From positions 62,001-126,000 of the forward strand of contig JAKISG010000001.1 of NCBI GenBank assembly GCA_021648755.1: a stretch of 64,000 nucleotides of DNA, in the 5' to 3' direction. Source of the stretch: Flavobacteriaceae bacterium (GTDB lineage: Bacteria > Bacteroidota > Bacteroidia > Flavobacteriales > Flavobacteriaceae). Shown here piece by piece: positions 35,100 to 43,549 of this stretch; within the stretch, counting starts at the first letter, position 1, and every line of letters begins with the position of its first letter. The notes under the pieces are model-generated. The model saw only the letters and a list, made by a program, of their open reading frames with translations. It was not told where the DNA came from and made no database searches. Both the position numbers and the translations under genes were made by a program.

Positions 35100-36169
35100 C
35101 AGTCTTTAAATTTTAGAGGTAATTTTAATTTTGGTGCAACATACGTTTTGTCTATTGCTGTTTTAGTAAACAATGGTTTGTTGTCTTTCGGGAAAGAATA
35201 AATGGGTTTTTTATCCCAAAAACCAGAATCTCTACCAAAATTAGCGTCAATAGCACCGCTAATATCAAAGGCATAATCTAAAATACCATATATCGCAACA
35301 CCTACAACAAGAACTGGTGCTCCAAAACCAAGAGCAACAGCACCAACGACTAAAAGTGCTCCTCCATCAACAACTGTATGTGCATCCCAAGTGCCAGATA
35401 TTACTTCATAACCAATTGTACCACCAGAAAGAATATTTCCAACAGGACCTAATACTTTTAAATTTTTAGACACTTTTTGTGCTCCTTGAAATATTTTACC
35501 TGCTTTGGCAGGTTTACCTACTGCATTGGTAATTTTAGATATTTTGTAAGCATAGTTACGTTTAAAGTCTTTAGGTACTTCTGCGTACAATGTGTTTAAT
35601 TCACCTAATAAGCCTATACTTTTGTCCGTTTTATTATAAACTAAACCTCCTAAACGCATCCAATCAAATTCTTCTTTACTCACATAGTCGTTCTGCTGTT
35701 CTACACGTAGTTTTTCGCCTTGTAATAAGGTATCATGTTCTTGGTATGATTCTAAGTTTTCTGTAGAGGTAAAATGTGCAGAATTACCACAGTGTGTTAT
35801 GGTAACCGAAAAACTGGTTGTGTTCTCTGTTGTTGTTGCATTAAAGTTTACGTTAGCCTCTGCAGGTACTAATACCCATTTATTGCCAACAAATACTTCT
35901 ATATGGTCAATGTATGCACCATTATATCTAATGTATTTACTAAAATCTGGTGGTTCTGGTGTTTGATCTTGTTTTTTTAATTCTTCTAAAGCAATCTCAT
36001 TTAAAAGGATAGATAGCTCTTCACTATTAGCACTTAGCATCGTTTCTAAATGCGTACCAAAACTAGTAGGCGTAGGGTCATATATTGAAGATGCCATTTT
36101 ATGTTGCCAAGCAACATCTGCAGTATTTTGCACAAATCTTTGTAATTCTTTTAATTTATTATTTGCCAT
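35099..36169 (-). CDS. Putative membrane-active T6SS cargo effector, family not recognised
   Basis: A 356-residue protein without signal peptide. Residues 1-70 are helical and charged; 80-135 look like a small beta domain (IDHIEVFVGNKWVLVP, then SFSVTITHCGNSAHF). Residues about 239-305 form a glycine-rich hydrophobic region (GPVGNILSGG, then ALLVVGAVALGFGAPVLVVG and GILDYAFDISGAID) that resembles hairpins of pore-forming toxins. The tail KTYVAPKLKLPLKFKD is basic. I use the ATG at 36169; a GTG one codon earlier is possible. It is coupled (TGATG) to the first of four small membrane proteins and lies upstream of vgrG. These facts suggest a pore-forming effector with membrane immunity. It could instead be a structural or phage-like protein. 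Confidence 0.68.
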   Translation of the reverse strand: MANNKLKELQRFVQNTADVAWQHKMASSIYDPTPTSFGTHLETMLSANSEELSILLNEIALEELKKQDQTPEPPDFSKYIRYNGAYIDHIEVFVGNKWVLVPAEANVNFNATTTENTTSFSVTITHCGNSAHFTSTENLESYQEHDTLLQGEKLRVEQQNDYVSKEEFDWMRLGGLVYNKTDKSIGLLGELNTLYAEVPKDFKRNYAYKISKITNAVGKPAKAGKIFQGAQKVSKNLKVLGPVGNILSGGTIGYEVISGTWDAHTVVDGGALLVVGAVALGFGAPVLVVGVAIYGILDYAFDISGAIDANFGRDSGFWDKKPIYSFPKDNKPLFTKTAIDKTYVAPKLKLPLKFKD

Positions 36170-36500
36170 CACTATTTTTTTTAAAATCTAATAAACAAGG
36201 TATGCAATTTAACATTTTTTTTCAGAAAAAGTGCATTTACTAGTTTAATTTTTCAGAATTGTGAAACGTAAGTGCTAATGAAAGACAGTAAAATACACTT
36301 AATAGTTTTATTGACCTCATAAACCAACTCAGGTTCAAAAGAAAAGTGCCTTGTTCAAAAGAAAAATTACCTCATCGTCAATATTTTTTTTGCTAAAAAA
36401 GACATACATACGTATTTTTTTAAGTTAATTAATTAATAAACTTTTTTAGATTAAACGTTTTATGATTATCAAATTCAACCTCTTGGCTTTTGCTAAAAGT
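36170..36500. other. 331-bp gene-free region with paired direct repeats upstream of the effector
   Basis: No coding frame is supported here. It contains two copies of GTTCAAAAGAAAA at 36333-36345 and 36353-36365, exactly 20 bp apart, flanked on each side by ACCTCAT (36314-36320 and 36369-36375). A 20-bp period puts both copies on the same face of the helix, as for tandem protein-binding sites. No clear promoter with both elements was found before the effector; a weak TACCTTGT lies at 36202-36195 on the minus strand. The Omp85 gene ends at the right border without an obvious T-rich terminator. Confidence 0.45.
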
Positions 36501-38174
36501 TTAAAAAGTAGTTATATATTTTAGACCGACAACTGCTTTACTAAAATCAAAAGATTGATTTTCAGATTTACCTAAAACGTAATTGAGATTCAAGAGACCT
36601 ATTTTTGTTTCAAAAGCATAGCCTAAACCAAAGCCAAAAAGTCTATTCTTGGCTGTTTGTGTTTCTACAAGTCCCATATCAGTAATACTGTAAAAGTAAG
36701 AATTATTTTTAGTTAAATAGCGATACTCAATATTTATGATATTATAAAGTGAAACAAAAATACTTTCTTCTTGAAAACCTCTAACTGTTTCATTACCACC
36801 AATTCTAAATAGTTCGTTATCTAAATAGTCATCTGAAATTAAATAACCACTATTTATTTGTGTATATAAGTAATTTTTGTAATTTAGTTGCCAATTGTAA
36901 AAACTTGTAAATGCTAATTTTGTTTGTGAAGTTTTTATTTTTTCAGAAGTCCTATTGCCAAAGTAAGTATTTAGGCTGCCGTAAAATTTTATTGGAAATA
37001 AACTAGTATTCGAAAAAGATTGATAACTATAGTGTAAACCATAAAAAGTAGTATTGTAATTTTCCACAGCATCCGTATTGTTATCTAATAGATTAGTAGA
37101 AATTTCATTTTGAATAGAAGTTGCTATTTTATTTTTACTATTTATGGTATATTCAATTTCAAATTGCGTTTTGATATTTATATGAGACAAATCTTGCTTA
37201 TAAATTTCTAAAAACCCTTTAGGGGAAAAAGCAGAGTTAAATAAATAAGGAGTTTTTATTGCCAAATTAAATTTTTGATTTTCTTCACCATTATTTTTCC
37301 AAAGTAGATTAATTTCAGAACCATAGTTAAACATATTTTCTAAATACAAATCTAGATACCCGTTAAACTCTAATCCGTTAGAATCTTCTTTGGAGTTAAA
37401 GCCAATTAAACCATCAAATCTATTAGAATTTTTCTTTTTTAAATAGAGGTATATTAAGGTAGAATCTTTTGTAAAAAGGATTTGTGGTTTTTTTATTTCC
37501 TCAGCAAAAGAAATAGATTTTAAATTGTTGGACACCTCATTTAGTTTATTTTTATTGAAAATCATTTTTTTCTTTAGATTTAAATGGTGTTTAATGAATG
37601 TTTTGGGGAAAAGAGTATAGCCTTTAACTACAATACCATCAATAGTTCTTGTATTCGATTTTTTTATAAAAATTTCTGCAGTAATAAAATCACTTTTTAA
37701 TGTAATATTTTTTAAAGAAAACTGAGTAAAGCTTTCTCCTTTTTCTTCAAAACGTTGTATTAATTTACTAAACAATACAGGTAACGTTTGTGTATCAATC
37801 TCAAAAGTATCGTTAATTTTTGTTTTTAGGATAGTAGAAATTTCACTTTTAATCAAGGCATCTTTCAAGTTGTTAATTTTGATTTTTTTAAATTGTTTTT
37901 TTAAATTATAAATTACATTTAAAATGGAATCATTAGAAGAAGTAACAGTACTTTCTAAATTAAAGAAGCCATATAAATGTAATCTATTTGTAATGGAATC
38001 TAATCTATTTTCAAGCTCACTTTTATCCAAAATAAAATCTTGAAAATTTAATTTCTTTAGAATAGTATTTTCGATACTATCTTTAGAAGAGATAGTCAAT
38101 TTTATTTGCTGTGAAAAACTGTTAGTTACAAATAGAAAAATAAGAGAGATATATAAGGCGTAAAATTTTTTCAA
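36501..38174 (-). CDS. Omp85/BamA-TamA-like outer-membrane protein
   Basis: A 557-residue protein with signal peptide (residues 1-21, ending NSFS), POTRA-like beta-alpha segments from about 25 to 235, and a C-terminal 16-strand barrel of the Omp85 family. The conserved loop-6 motif VRGF is present in GNETVRGFQEES, and the chain ends in Phe (LKYITTF), the usual barrel signal. It is shorter than BamA (about 800), so it is an accessory member that may help insert proteins or lipids in the outer membrane. The only available start is a TTG at 38174, which gives a good signal peptide. It is divergent from rpsL. Confidence 0.85.
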   Translation of the reverse strand: MKKFYALYISLIFLFVTNSFSQQIKLTISSKDSIENTILKKLNFQDFILDKSELENRLDSITNRLHLYGFFNLESTVTSSNDSILNVIYNLKKQFKKIKINNLKDALIKSEISTILKTKINDTFEIDTQTLPVLFSKLIQRFEEKGESFTQFSLKNITLKSDFITAEIFIKKSNTRTIDGIVVKGYTLFPKTFIKHHLNLKKKMIFNKNKLNEVSNNLKSISFAEEIKKPQILFTKDSTLIYLYLKKKNSNRFDGLIGFNSKEDSNGLEFNGYLDLYLENMFNYGSEINLLWKNNGEENQKFNLAIKTPYLFNSAFSPKGFLEIYKQDLSHINIKTQFEIEYTINSKNKIATSIQNEISTNLLDNNTDAVENYNTTFYGLHYSYQSFSNTSLFPIKFYGSLNTYFGNRTSEKIKTSQTKLAFTSFYNWQLNYKNYLYTQINSGYLISDDYLDNELFRIGGNETVRGFQEESIFVSLYNIINIEYRYLTKNNSYFYSITDMGLVETQTAKNRLFGFGLGYAFETKIGLLNLNYVLGKSENQSFDFSKAVVGLKYITTF

Positions 38175-38250
38175 AATCCAGTCGAAATTGCTTTTAAAAT
38201 AAGTGTTTTTTAGAAAGAATAAAAATAATAAAAAATAGTAGTAATCTGTA

Positions 38251-38281
38251 TTGAATTATCAAATATAATTTTATACATTTG
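38251..38281 (+). promoter_or_regulatory. Predicted promoter of the str/ribosomal supercluster
   Basis: TTG at 38251-38253, a 20-bp spacer and TACATTTG at 38274-38281 form a full Bacteroidota-type promoter, about 60 bp upstream of rpsL. It is the first promoter of the cluster and probably the main one for rpsL-rpsG-fusA and beyond. Confidence 0.7.
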
Positions 38282-38346
38282 CAAACTCTTAAAAATAAGG
38301 GTTTATCATATTGATAAGATTTAAACGAAATTAATAAACAAATAGT

Positions 38347-38721
38347 ATGCCTACTATACAACAATTAGTAAGAAAAGGAAGAACCAAAACAACCAAGAAG
38401 AATAAATCGGCTGCTTTGAAATCTTGTCCTCAGCGCAGAGGTGTATGTACACGTGTTTATACGACGACTCCAAAAAAACCAAACTCGGCAATGCGTAAAG
38501 TTGCAAGGGTAAGATTAACAAACGGAAACGAAGTAAATGCTTACATACCAGGAGAGGGACATAATTTACAAGAGCACTCTATAGTATTGGTTAGAGGAGG
38601 AAGAGTAAAAGATTTACCTGGTGTAAAATACCATATTGTTCGTGGTGCTTTAGACACAGCAGGAGTTGAGGGTCGAACACAAAGACGTTCTAAATACGGA
38701 ACAAAAAGACCTAAAAAATAA
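38347..38721 (+). CDS. rpsL: 30S ribosomal protein S12
   Basis: A 124-residue protein of the decoding centre. The motif TPKKPNSAMRK (from residue 41) and the segment GGRVKDLPGVKYHIVRG are intact. The lysines at which streptomycin-resistance substitutions occur in other bacteria (Lys43 and the Lys of VKDLPG) are both present as in sensitive strains. It is the first gene of the supercluster, and the linker to rpsG (49 bp) contains AT-rich repeats of the type AAAATTAAGAATTC. Confidence 0.99.
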   Translation: MPTIQQLVRKGRTKTTKKNKSAALKSCPQRRGVCTRVYTTTPKKPNSAMRKVARVRLTNGNEVNAYIPGEGHNLQEHSIVLVRGGRVKDLPGVKYHIVRGALDTAGVEGRTQRRSKYGTKRPKK

Positions 38722-38770
38722 ATCGATTAACTCAAAATTAAGAATTCAACATTCAAAATTTTAACAGAAA

Positions 38771-39250
38771 ATGAGAAAAAGAGTAGCCAAAAAGCGAATC
38801 CTTTTACCAGACCCAAAATTTGGAGATCAATTGGTAACAAGATTTGTAAACAATATGATGATGCACGGTAAAAAATCCGTGGCATTTAAAGTATTTTATG
38901 ATGCAATGGATATCGTAGAATCAAAAAAAGCAGAAAGTGAAGAAAAAACGGCAGTAGAGATTTGGAAAGCAGCTTTGTCTAATGTTATGCCTCACGTAGA
39001 AGTACGTAGTCGTCGTGTTGGTGGAGCAACGTATCAAATACCAATGCAAATTAGAGCGGATAGAAAAGTTTCTATGGCTATTAAATGGTTGATTGGTTAT
39101 TCACGTAAACGTAATGAAAAATCAATGGCGCAACGTTTAGCTGCCGAAGTAATTGCTGCACATAAAGAAGAAGGTGCTGCAGTTAAAAAAAGAGTAGATG
39201 TTCATAAGATGGCTGATGCAAATAAAGCTTTTTCACACTTTAGATTCTAA
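38771..39250 (+). CDS. rpsG: 30S ribosomal protein S7
   Basis: A 159-residue primary binder of the 3' domain of 16S rRNA. It begins MRKRVAKKRILLPDPKFGD and has the conserved core VGGATYQIPMQI and RKRNEKSMAQRLA. Length and order (after rpsL, 6 bp before fusA) are standard for the str operon. Confidence 0.99.
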   Translation: MRKRVAKKRILLPDPKFGDQLVTRFVNNMMMHGKKSVAFKVFYDAMDIVESKKAESEEKTAVEIWKAALSNVMPHVEVRSRRVGGATYQIPMQIRADRKVSMAIKWLIGYSRKRNEKSMAQRLAAEVIAAHKEEGAAVKKRVDVHKMADANKAFSHFRF

Positions 39251-39256
39251 TTAGTA

Positions 39257-41383
39257 ATGGCAAGAGATTTAAAATATACTAGAAATATAGGTATTGCTGC
39301 ACATATTGATGCAGGAAAAACCACAACTACAGAAAGAGTTCTTTATTATACAGGAGTTTCGCATAAAATAGGTGAGGTACACGATGGTGCTGCAACAATG
39401 GACTGGATGGAACAAGAGCAGGAAAGAGGTATTACAATTACTTCGGCTGCAACAACTTGTACATGGGATTTCCCAACAAAACAAGGTAAAAAAATAGAAG
39501 ATGAAACTAAAGGATATCACTTTAATATCATCGATACTCCTGGTCACGTTGACTTTACGGTTGAAGTAAATCGTTCATTACGTGTATTAGATGGTTTAGT
39601 ATTTTTATTTAGTGCTGTTGATGGTGTTGAACCACAATCTGAAACTAATTGGAGATTAGCAGATAATTATAAAGTACCAAGAATAGGTTTTGTTAACAAA
39701 ATGGACAGGCAAGGGTCTGATTTCTTAAATGTAAACAAACAAGTTCGTGAAATGTTAAAATCTAACGCAGTTCCTATTGTATTACCAATAGGAGATGAAG
39801 CAGATTTTAGAGGAGTTGTTGATTTAGTTAAAAATCAAGCAATTGTCTGGAATGAAGAAGATATGGGAGCAACTTTTGAAATTATCGATATACCAGAAGA
39901 AATGAAAGCAGAAGTTCGCCAATATAGAGGAGAACTAATTGAAGCAGTTGCCGAATATGATGAAAGTTTATTAGAAAAATATTTTGAAGATGAAAACTCT
40001 ATTACAGAAGACGAAGTACATGCTGCTTTAAGAGCTGCAGTGATGGATATGGCAATCATACCAATGATTTGCGGTTCTGCTTTTAAAAATAAAGGAGTAC
40101 AATTTTTATTAGATGCTGTTTGTAGATATTTGCCTTCACCTTTAGATAAAGAGGCTATCATAGGTATAAATCCAAAAACAGACGAAGAAGTTTCTAGAAA
40201 ACCAGATGTAAAAGACCCATTTGCAGCACTAGCATTTAAAATTGCTACAGACCCATTTGTTGGTCGTTTAGCATTTTTTCGCGCCTATTCTGGTCGTTTA
40301 GATGCAGGATCTTATATTTTAAATAATAGAACTGGTAAGAAAGAACGTATTTCTAGAATTTATCAAATGCATGCAAACAAGCAAAATGCTATCGATTATA
40401 TTGAGGCAGGAGATATTGGAGCAGCAGTAGGTTTTAAAGATATTAGAACAGGAGATACTTTATCAGACTTAAACCATCCAATTGTTTTAGAAAGCATGGA
40501 TTTTCCTGCACCAGTAATTGGTATTGCAGTAGAGCCAAAGACTAAAGCAGATGTAGAAAAAATGGGTATTGCAATCGGTAAATTAGCCGAAGAAGACCCA
40601 ACATTTCAAGTAAAAACAGACGAAGCCTCTGGTCAAACAATTATATCTGGTATGGGTGAATTACACCTAGATATTATTATTGATAGAATGAAACGTGAAT
40701 TTAAAGTAGAAGTTAACGTTGGTGAACCTCAAGTAGAATATAAAGAAGCCGTAACAAAAACAGCACAACATAGAGAAACTTATAAAAAGCAATCTGGTGG
40801 TCGAGGTAAATTTGGTGACATTGTATTTGAACTAGGTCCTGTAGATAAAGATTTTGAAGGCGATGGCTTACAATTTGTAAATAAAATTAAAGGCGGTAAC
40901 ATTCCAAAAGAATTTATTCCAGCTGTAGAAAAAGGATTTAAACAAGCAATGGTAAACGGACCTTTAGCAGGTTTTGTTGTAGATTCAATGAAAGTTACTT
41001 TGACAGATGGGTCATTTCATCCAGTAGACTCTGATGCATTATCTTTTGAATTAGCTGCAAAATTAGGATTTAGATCAATTGCAAACAGTGCAGGTGCTGT
41101 AATTATGGAACCTTTAATGAAAATTGAAGTGGTAACCCCAGAAGAATATATGGGTGATATCGTTGGAGATTTAAATAGACGTAGAGGTCAAGTAAATGAT
41201 ATGAGTGATAGAGCAGGGGCAAAAGTAATTAAAGCAATAGTTCCATTATCTAACATGTTTGGTTATGTAACTACATTAAGAACATTATCTTCAGGTAGAG
41301 CAACATCAACAATGGAGTTTAATCATTATGCAGAAACACCATCAAATATTTCAGAAGAAGTAATAGCAAAAGCAAAAGGATAA
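39257..41383 (+). CDS. fusA: Translation elongation factor G
   Basis: A 708-residue GTPase that drives ribosomal translocation. G1 is AHIDAGKT at residues 15-22, G3 is DTPGH, G4 is NKMD. All later domains (II-V) are present up to MEFNHYAETPSNISEEV. An insertion in the G domain after the switch I region (KQGKKIEDETKGYHF) is common in Bacteroidota EF-G. It is 6 bp after rpsG and 56 bp before rpsJ. Confidence 0.99.
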   Translation: MARDLKYTRNIGIAAHIDAGKTTTTERVLYYTGVSHKIGEVHDGAATMDWMEQEQERGITITSAATTCTWDFPTKQGKKIEDETKGYHFNIIDTPGHVDFTVEVNRSLRVLDGLVFLFSAVDGVEPQSETNWRLADNYKVPRIGFVNKMDRQGSDFLNVNKQVREMLKSNAVPIVLPIGDEADFRGVVDLVKNQAIVWNEEDMGATFEIIDIPEEMKAEVRQYRGELIEAVAEYDESLLEKYFEDENSITEDEVHAALRAAVMDMAIIPMICGSAFKNKGVQFLLDAVCRYLPSPLDKEAIIGINPKTDEEVSRKPDVKDPFAALAFKIATDPFVGRLAFFRAYSGRLDAGSYILNNRTGKKERISRIYQMHANKQNAIDYIEAGDIGAAVGFKDIRTGDTLSDLNHPIVLESMDFPAPVIGIAVEPKTKADVEKMGIAIGKLAEEDPTFQVKTDEASGQTIISGMGELHLDIIIDRMKREFKVEVNVGEPQVEYKEAVTKTAQHRETYKKQSGGRGKFGDIVFELGPVDKDFEGDGLQFVNKIKGGNIPKEFIPAVEKGFKQAMVNGPLAGFVVDSMKVTLTDGSFHPVDSDALSFELAAKLGFRSIANSAGAVIMEPLMKIEVVTPEEYMGDIVGDLNRRRGQVNDMSDRAGAKVIKAIVPLSNMFGYVTTLRTLSSGRATSTMEFNHYAETPSNISEEVIAKAKG

Positions 41384-41439
41384 AAGATTAATTTAATATA
41401 ATTTTATCATATTAAAACCCAAAATTAAAAACTCAAACT

Positions 41440-41745
41440 ATGAGTCATAAAGTTAGAATAAAATTAAAATCTTACGATTACAATTTAGTAGATAAATCTG
41501 CTGAAAAAATCGTAAAAACTGTAAAAAGTACAGGAGCAGTTGTTAATGGACCAATTCCGTTACCAACACGTAAAAAAATATTTACGGTGTTACGTTCACC
41601 TCACGTTAATAAAAAGTCGAGAGAACAATTTCAGTTAAGTGCATATAAAAGGCTAATTGACATCTATAGTTCATCATCTAAAACAATAGATGCTTTAATG
41701 AAATTAGAATTGCCAAGTGGTGTTGAAGTGGAAATAAAAGTGTAA
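41440..41745 (+). CDS. rpsJ: 30S ribosomal protein S10
   Basis: A 101-residue small-subunit protein with the conserved loop GPIPLPTRK and TVLRSPHVNKKSREQF. It is the first gene of the S10 operon. Unusually for such operons it is separated from the next gene, rplC, by 258 bp of structured, non-coding sequence. Confidence 0.99.
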   Translation: MSHKVRIKLKSYDYNLVDKSAEKIVKTVKSTGAVVNGPIPLPTRKKIFTVLRSPHVNKKSREQFQLSAYKRLIDIYSSSSKTIDALMKLELPSGVEVEIKV

Positions 41746-42003
41746 ATTTGCACGCTGAAAATAAATTTTAGTAAAATGTCTTAAACGATTGGTTTGAGAA
41801 AAATGGTAAAAAATAATTCAGGGTTGAAATATTTTTTAACCCTAAATTTTTAGAATAAAGTTTTAGGTTTTGTGAAAGTTATAATTTAAAAACCTGAAAT
41901 CATACAATTAAAATGTACTGTTGCAATCAACAGAAAATAAATATTAATCGAATTATATTTAGTTCAAGTTAGAACTAAAAACTAATTCTAAACTAAATTA
42001 AAA
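41746..42003 (+). promoter_or_regulatory. Structured leader between rpsJ and rplC with four predicted stem-loops
   Basis: The region has no open frame. Hairpins found by eye: AGGGTT/AACCCT (41820-41825 with 41838-41843); AGGTTTT/AAAACCT (41865-41871 with 41889-41895); CTGTTG/CAACAG with loop CAAT (41918-41933); and TTTAGTTC/GAACTAAA with a 6-base loop (41958-41979), ending 24 bp before the rplC start. Such a stack in a ribosomal operon suggests attenuation or feedback binding by a ribosomal protein (L4 does this upstream of rpsJ in E. coli). No function has been shown. Confidence 0.5.
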
Positions 42004-42621
42004 ATGTCTGGTTTAATAGGTAAAAAAATTGGAATGACTAGTATCTTTAACGATGAAGGTAAAAATATACCTTGTACCGTTATTGAAGTCGGACCATGTG
42101 TAGTTACCCAAGTCAGAACCTTAGCGGTTGACGGGTATGAAGCTCTTCAACTTGGTTTCGATGACAAAAAAGATAAGCAAACTACCAAAGCACTTAAAGG
42201 TCACTTTAAGAAAGCAGGTACAATTGCTAAAAAACGTGTCGCTGAATTCCAAGGATTTGAAGAAGATTATAAATTAGGAGATGTACTAAAAGTAGATCAC
42301 TTTGCAGAAGGTGAATTTGTTGATGTTACAGGCACTTCTAAAGGTAAAGGATTTCAAGGTGTTGTAAAACGTCATGGATTTGCTGGTGTAGGTCAAGCAA
42401 CTCACGGACAACACAACAGATTAAGAGCTCCAGGATCTATAGGTGCTGCATCTTATCCAGCAAGAGTATTTAAAGGAATGAGAATGGGAGGCCGAATGGG
42501 AGGAGATACTATAAAAGTACAAAACCTAAGAGTATTAAAAGTAGTAACAGATAAAAATCTTTTAATTGTAAAAGGTGCTGTTCCTGGTCATAAAAATGCT
42601 TACGTAATAATTCAAAAATAA
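42004..42621 (+). CDS. rplC: 50S ribosomal protein L3
   Basis: A 205-residue protein near the peptidyl transferase centre. It starts MSGLIGKKIGMTSIF and has GTSKGKGFQGVVKRHGF and the extended loop HGQHNRLRAPGSIG. Its stop and the rplD start overlap by one base (TAATG). The structured gap before it may control this and the following genes. Confidence 0.99.
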   Translation: MSGLIGKKIGMTSIFNDEGKNIPCTVIEVGPCVVTQVRTLAVDGYEALQLGFDDKKDKQTTKALKGHFKKAGTIAKKRVAEFQGFEEDYKLGDVLKVDHFAEGEFVDVTGTSKGKGFQGVVKRHGFAGVGQATHGQHNRLRAPGSIGAASYPARVFKGMRMGGRMGGDTIKVQNLRVLKVVTDKNLLIVKGAVPGHKNAYVIIQK

Positions 42622-43250
42622 TGAAGATAGCTGTAATAGATATCAACGGAAAAAAAACAGGAAGAAGTGTTGAACTTTCAGATGCTGTTTTTGGAATAGA
42701 ACCAAATGAGCACGCTATTTATTTAGATGTTAAACAGCATTTAGCAAATAGAAGACAAGGTACGCATAAAGCGAAAGAAAGAGCTGAAATTACTGGTAGC
42801 ACCAGAAAAATAAAAAAACAAAAAGGAACAGGTACTGCTCGTGCAGGAAGTATTAAATCAGGTATCTTTAGAGGCGGTGGTAGAATGTTTGGACCTAGAC
42901 CAAGAAATTATTCATTTAAACTAAATAAAGGTTTAAAGCGTTTAGCAAGACAATCTGCATTATCACTTAAAGCAAAATCAAATGATATTTTAGTAGTTGA
43001 AGACTTTAGTTTTGAGACTCCAAAAACTAAAGATTTTATTCAGGTTTTAAAAGGATTAGATTTAGAAAACAAAAAAACTGTCTTTGTGTTGGCTGGGTCA
43101 AATAAAAATGTATATTTGTCATCACGAAATTTAAAACGTGTTAAAATTACAGTAAGTTCAGGATTAAACACTTATACAGTAATGAATGCTGGTAAGTTAG
43201 TGATTTCTGAAACGTGTTTAGAACAAATTGAATCTAATTATACAAATTAA
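42621..43250 (+). CDS. rplD: 50S ribosomal protein L4
   Basis: A 209-residue protein lining the exit tunnel. The extended loop is visible (KKQKGTGTARAGSIKSG, then FGPRPRNYSFKLNK). In E. coli L4 represses its own operon at transcription and translation; if that is conserved the target could be the rpsJ-rplC gap. It is coupled to rplC by a one-base overlap and lies 5 bp before rplW. Confidence 0.99.
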   Translation: MKIAVIDINGKKTGRSVELSDAVFGIEPNEHAIYLDVKQHLANRRQGTHKAKERAEITGSTRKIKKQKGTGTARAGSIKSGIFRGGGRMFGPRPRNYSFKLNKGLKRLARQSALSLKAKSNDILVVEDFSFETPKTKDFIQVLKGLDLENKKTVFVLAGSNKNVYLSSRNLKRVKITVSSGLNTYTVMNAGKLVISETCLEQIESNYTN

Positions 43251-43255
43251 TTAAA

Positions 43256-43546
43256 ATGTTAGTATTAGTAAAACCGATAATAACTGAAAAAGCAATGGAT
43301 CAAAGTGAGGTTCAAAACTGCTATTCATTTGTTGTAAATCACAGAGCAAATAAAATTGAAATCAAAATAGCTATTGAAGAAGCTTACGGCGTTTCAGTTA
43401 ATAAAGTAAGAACGATGAACTACCCTGTAAAAAGAAATACCAAATTCACTAAAAAAGGTATGATTACAGGAACGAAAACTGCCTATAAAAAAGCAGTTGT
43501 TGAATTAGTAGAAGGAGAAAGTATAGACTTATATAGCAATATCTAA
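43256..43546 (+). CDS. rplW: 50S ribosomal protein L23
   Basis: A 96-residue protein at the tunnel exit, the docking site for trigger factor and SRP. It has KPIITEKAM at the N-terminus and the core FVVNHRANKIEIKIAIEEAYGV. It is 3 bp before rplB. Confidence 0.98.
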   Translation: MLVLVKPIITEKAMDQSEVQNCYSFVVNHRANKIEIKIAIEEAYGVSVNKVRTMNYPVKRNTKFTKKGMITGTKTAYKKAVVELVEGESIDLYSNI

Positions 43547-43549
43547 AAA

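Noticed and set aside
28273..36169. A complete T6SS or prophage in this region
   Set aside because: Only VgrG and effector-like genes are present; no sheath, baseplate, capsid, terminase or integrase gene was found.
36333..36365. Direct repeats as a CRISPR remnant
   Set aside because: Only two 13-bp units with a 7-bp spacer, no cas genes, and wrong repeat and spacer sizes.
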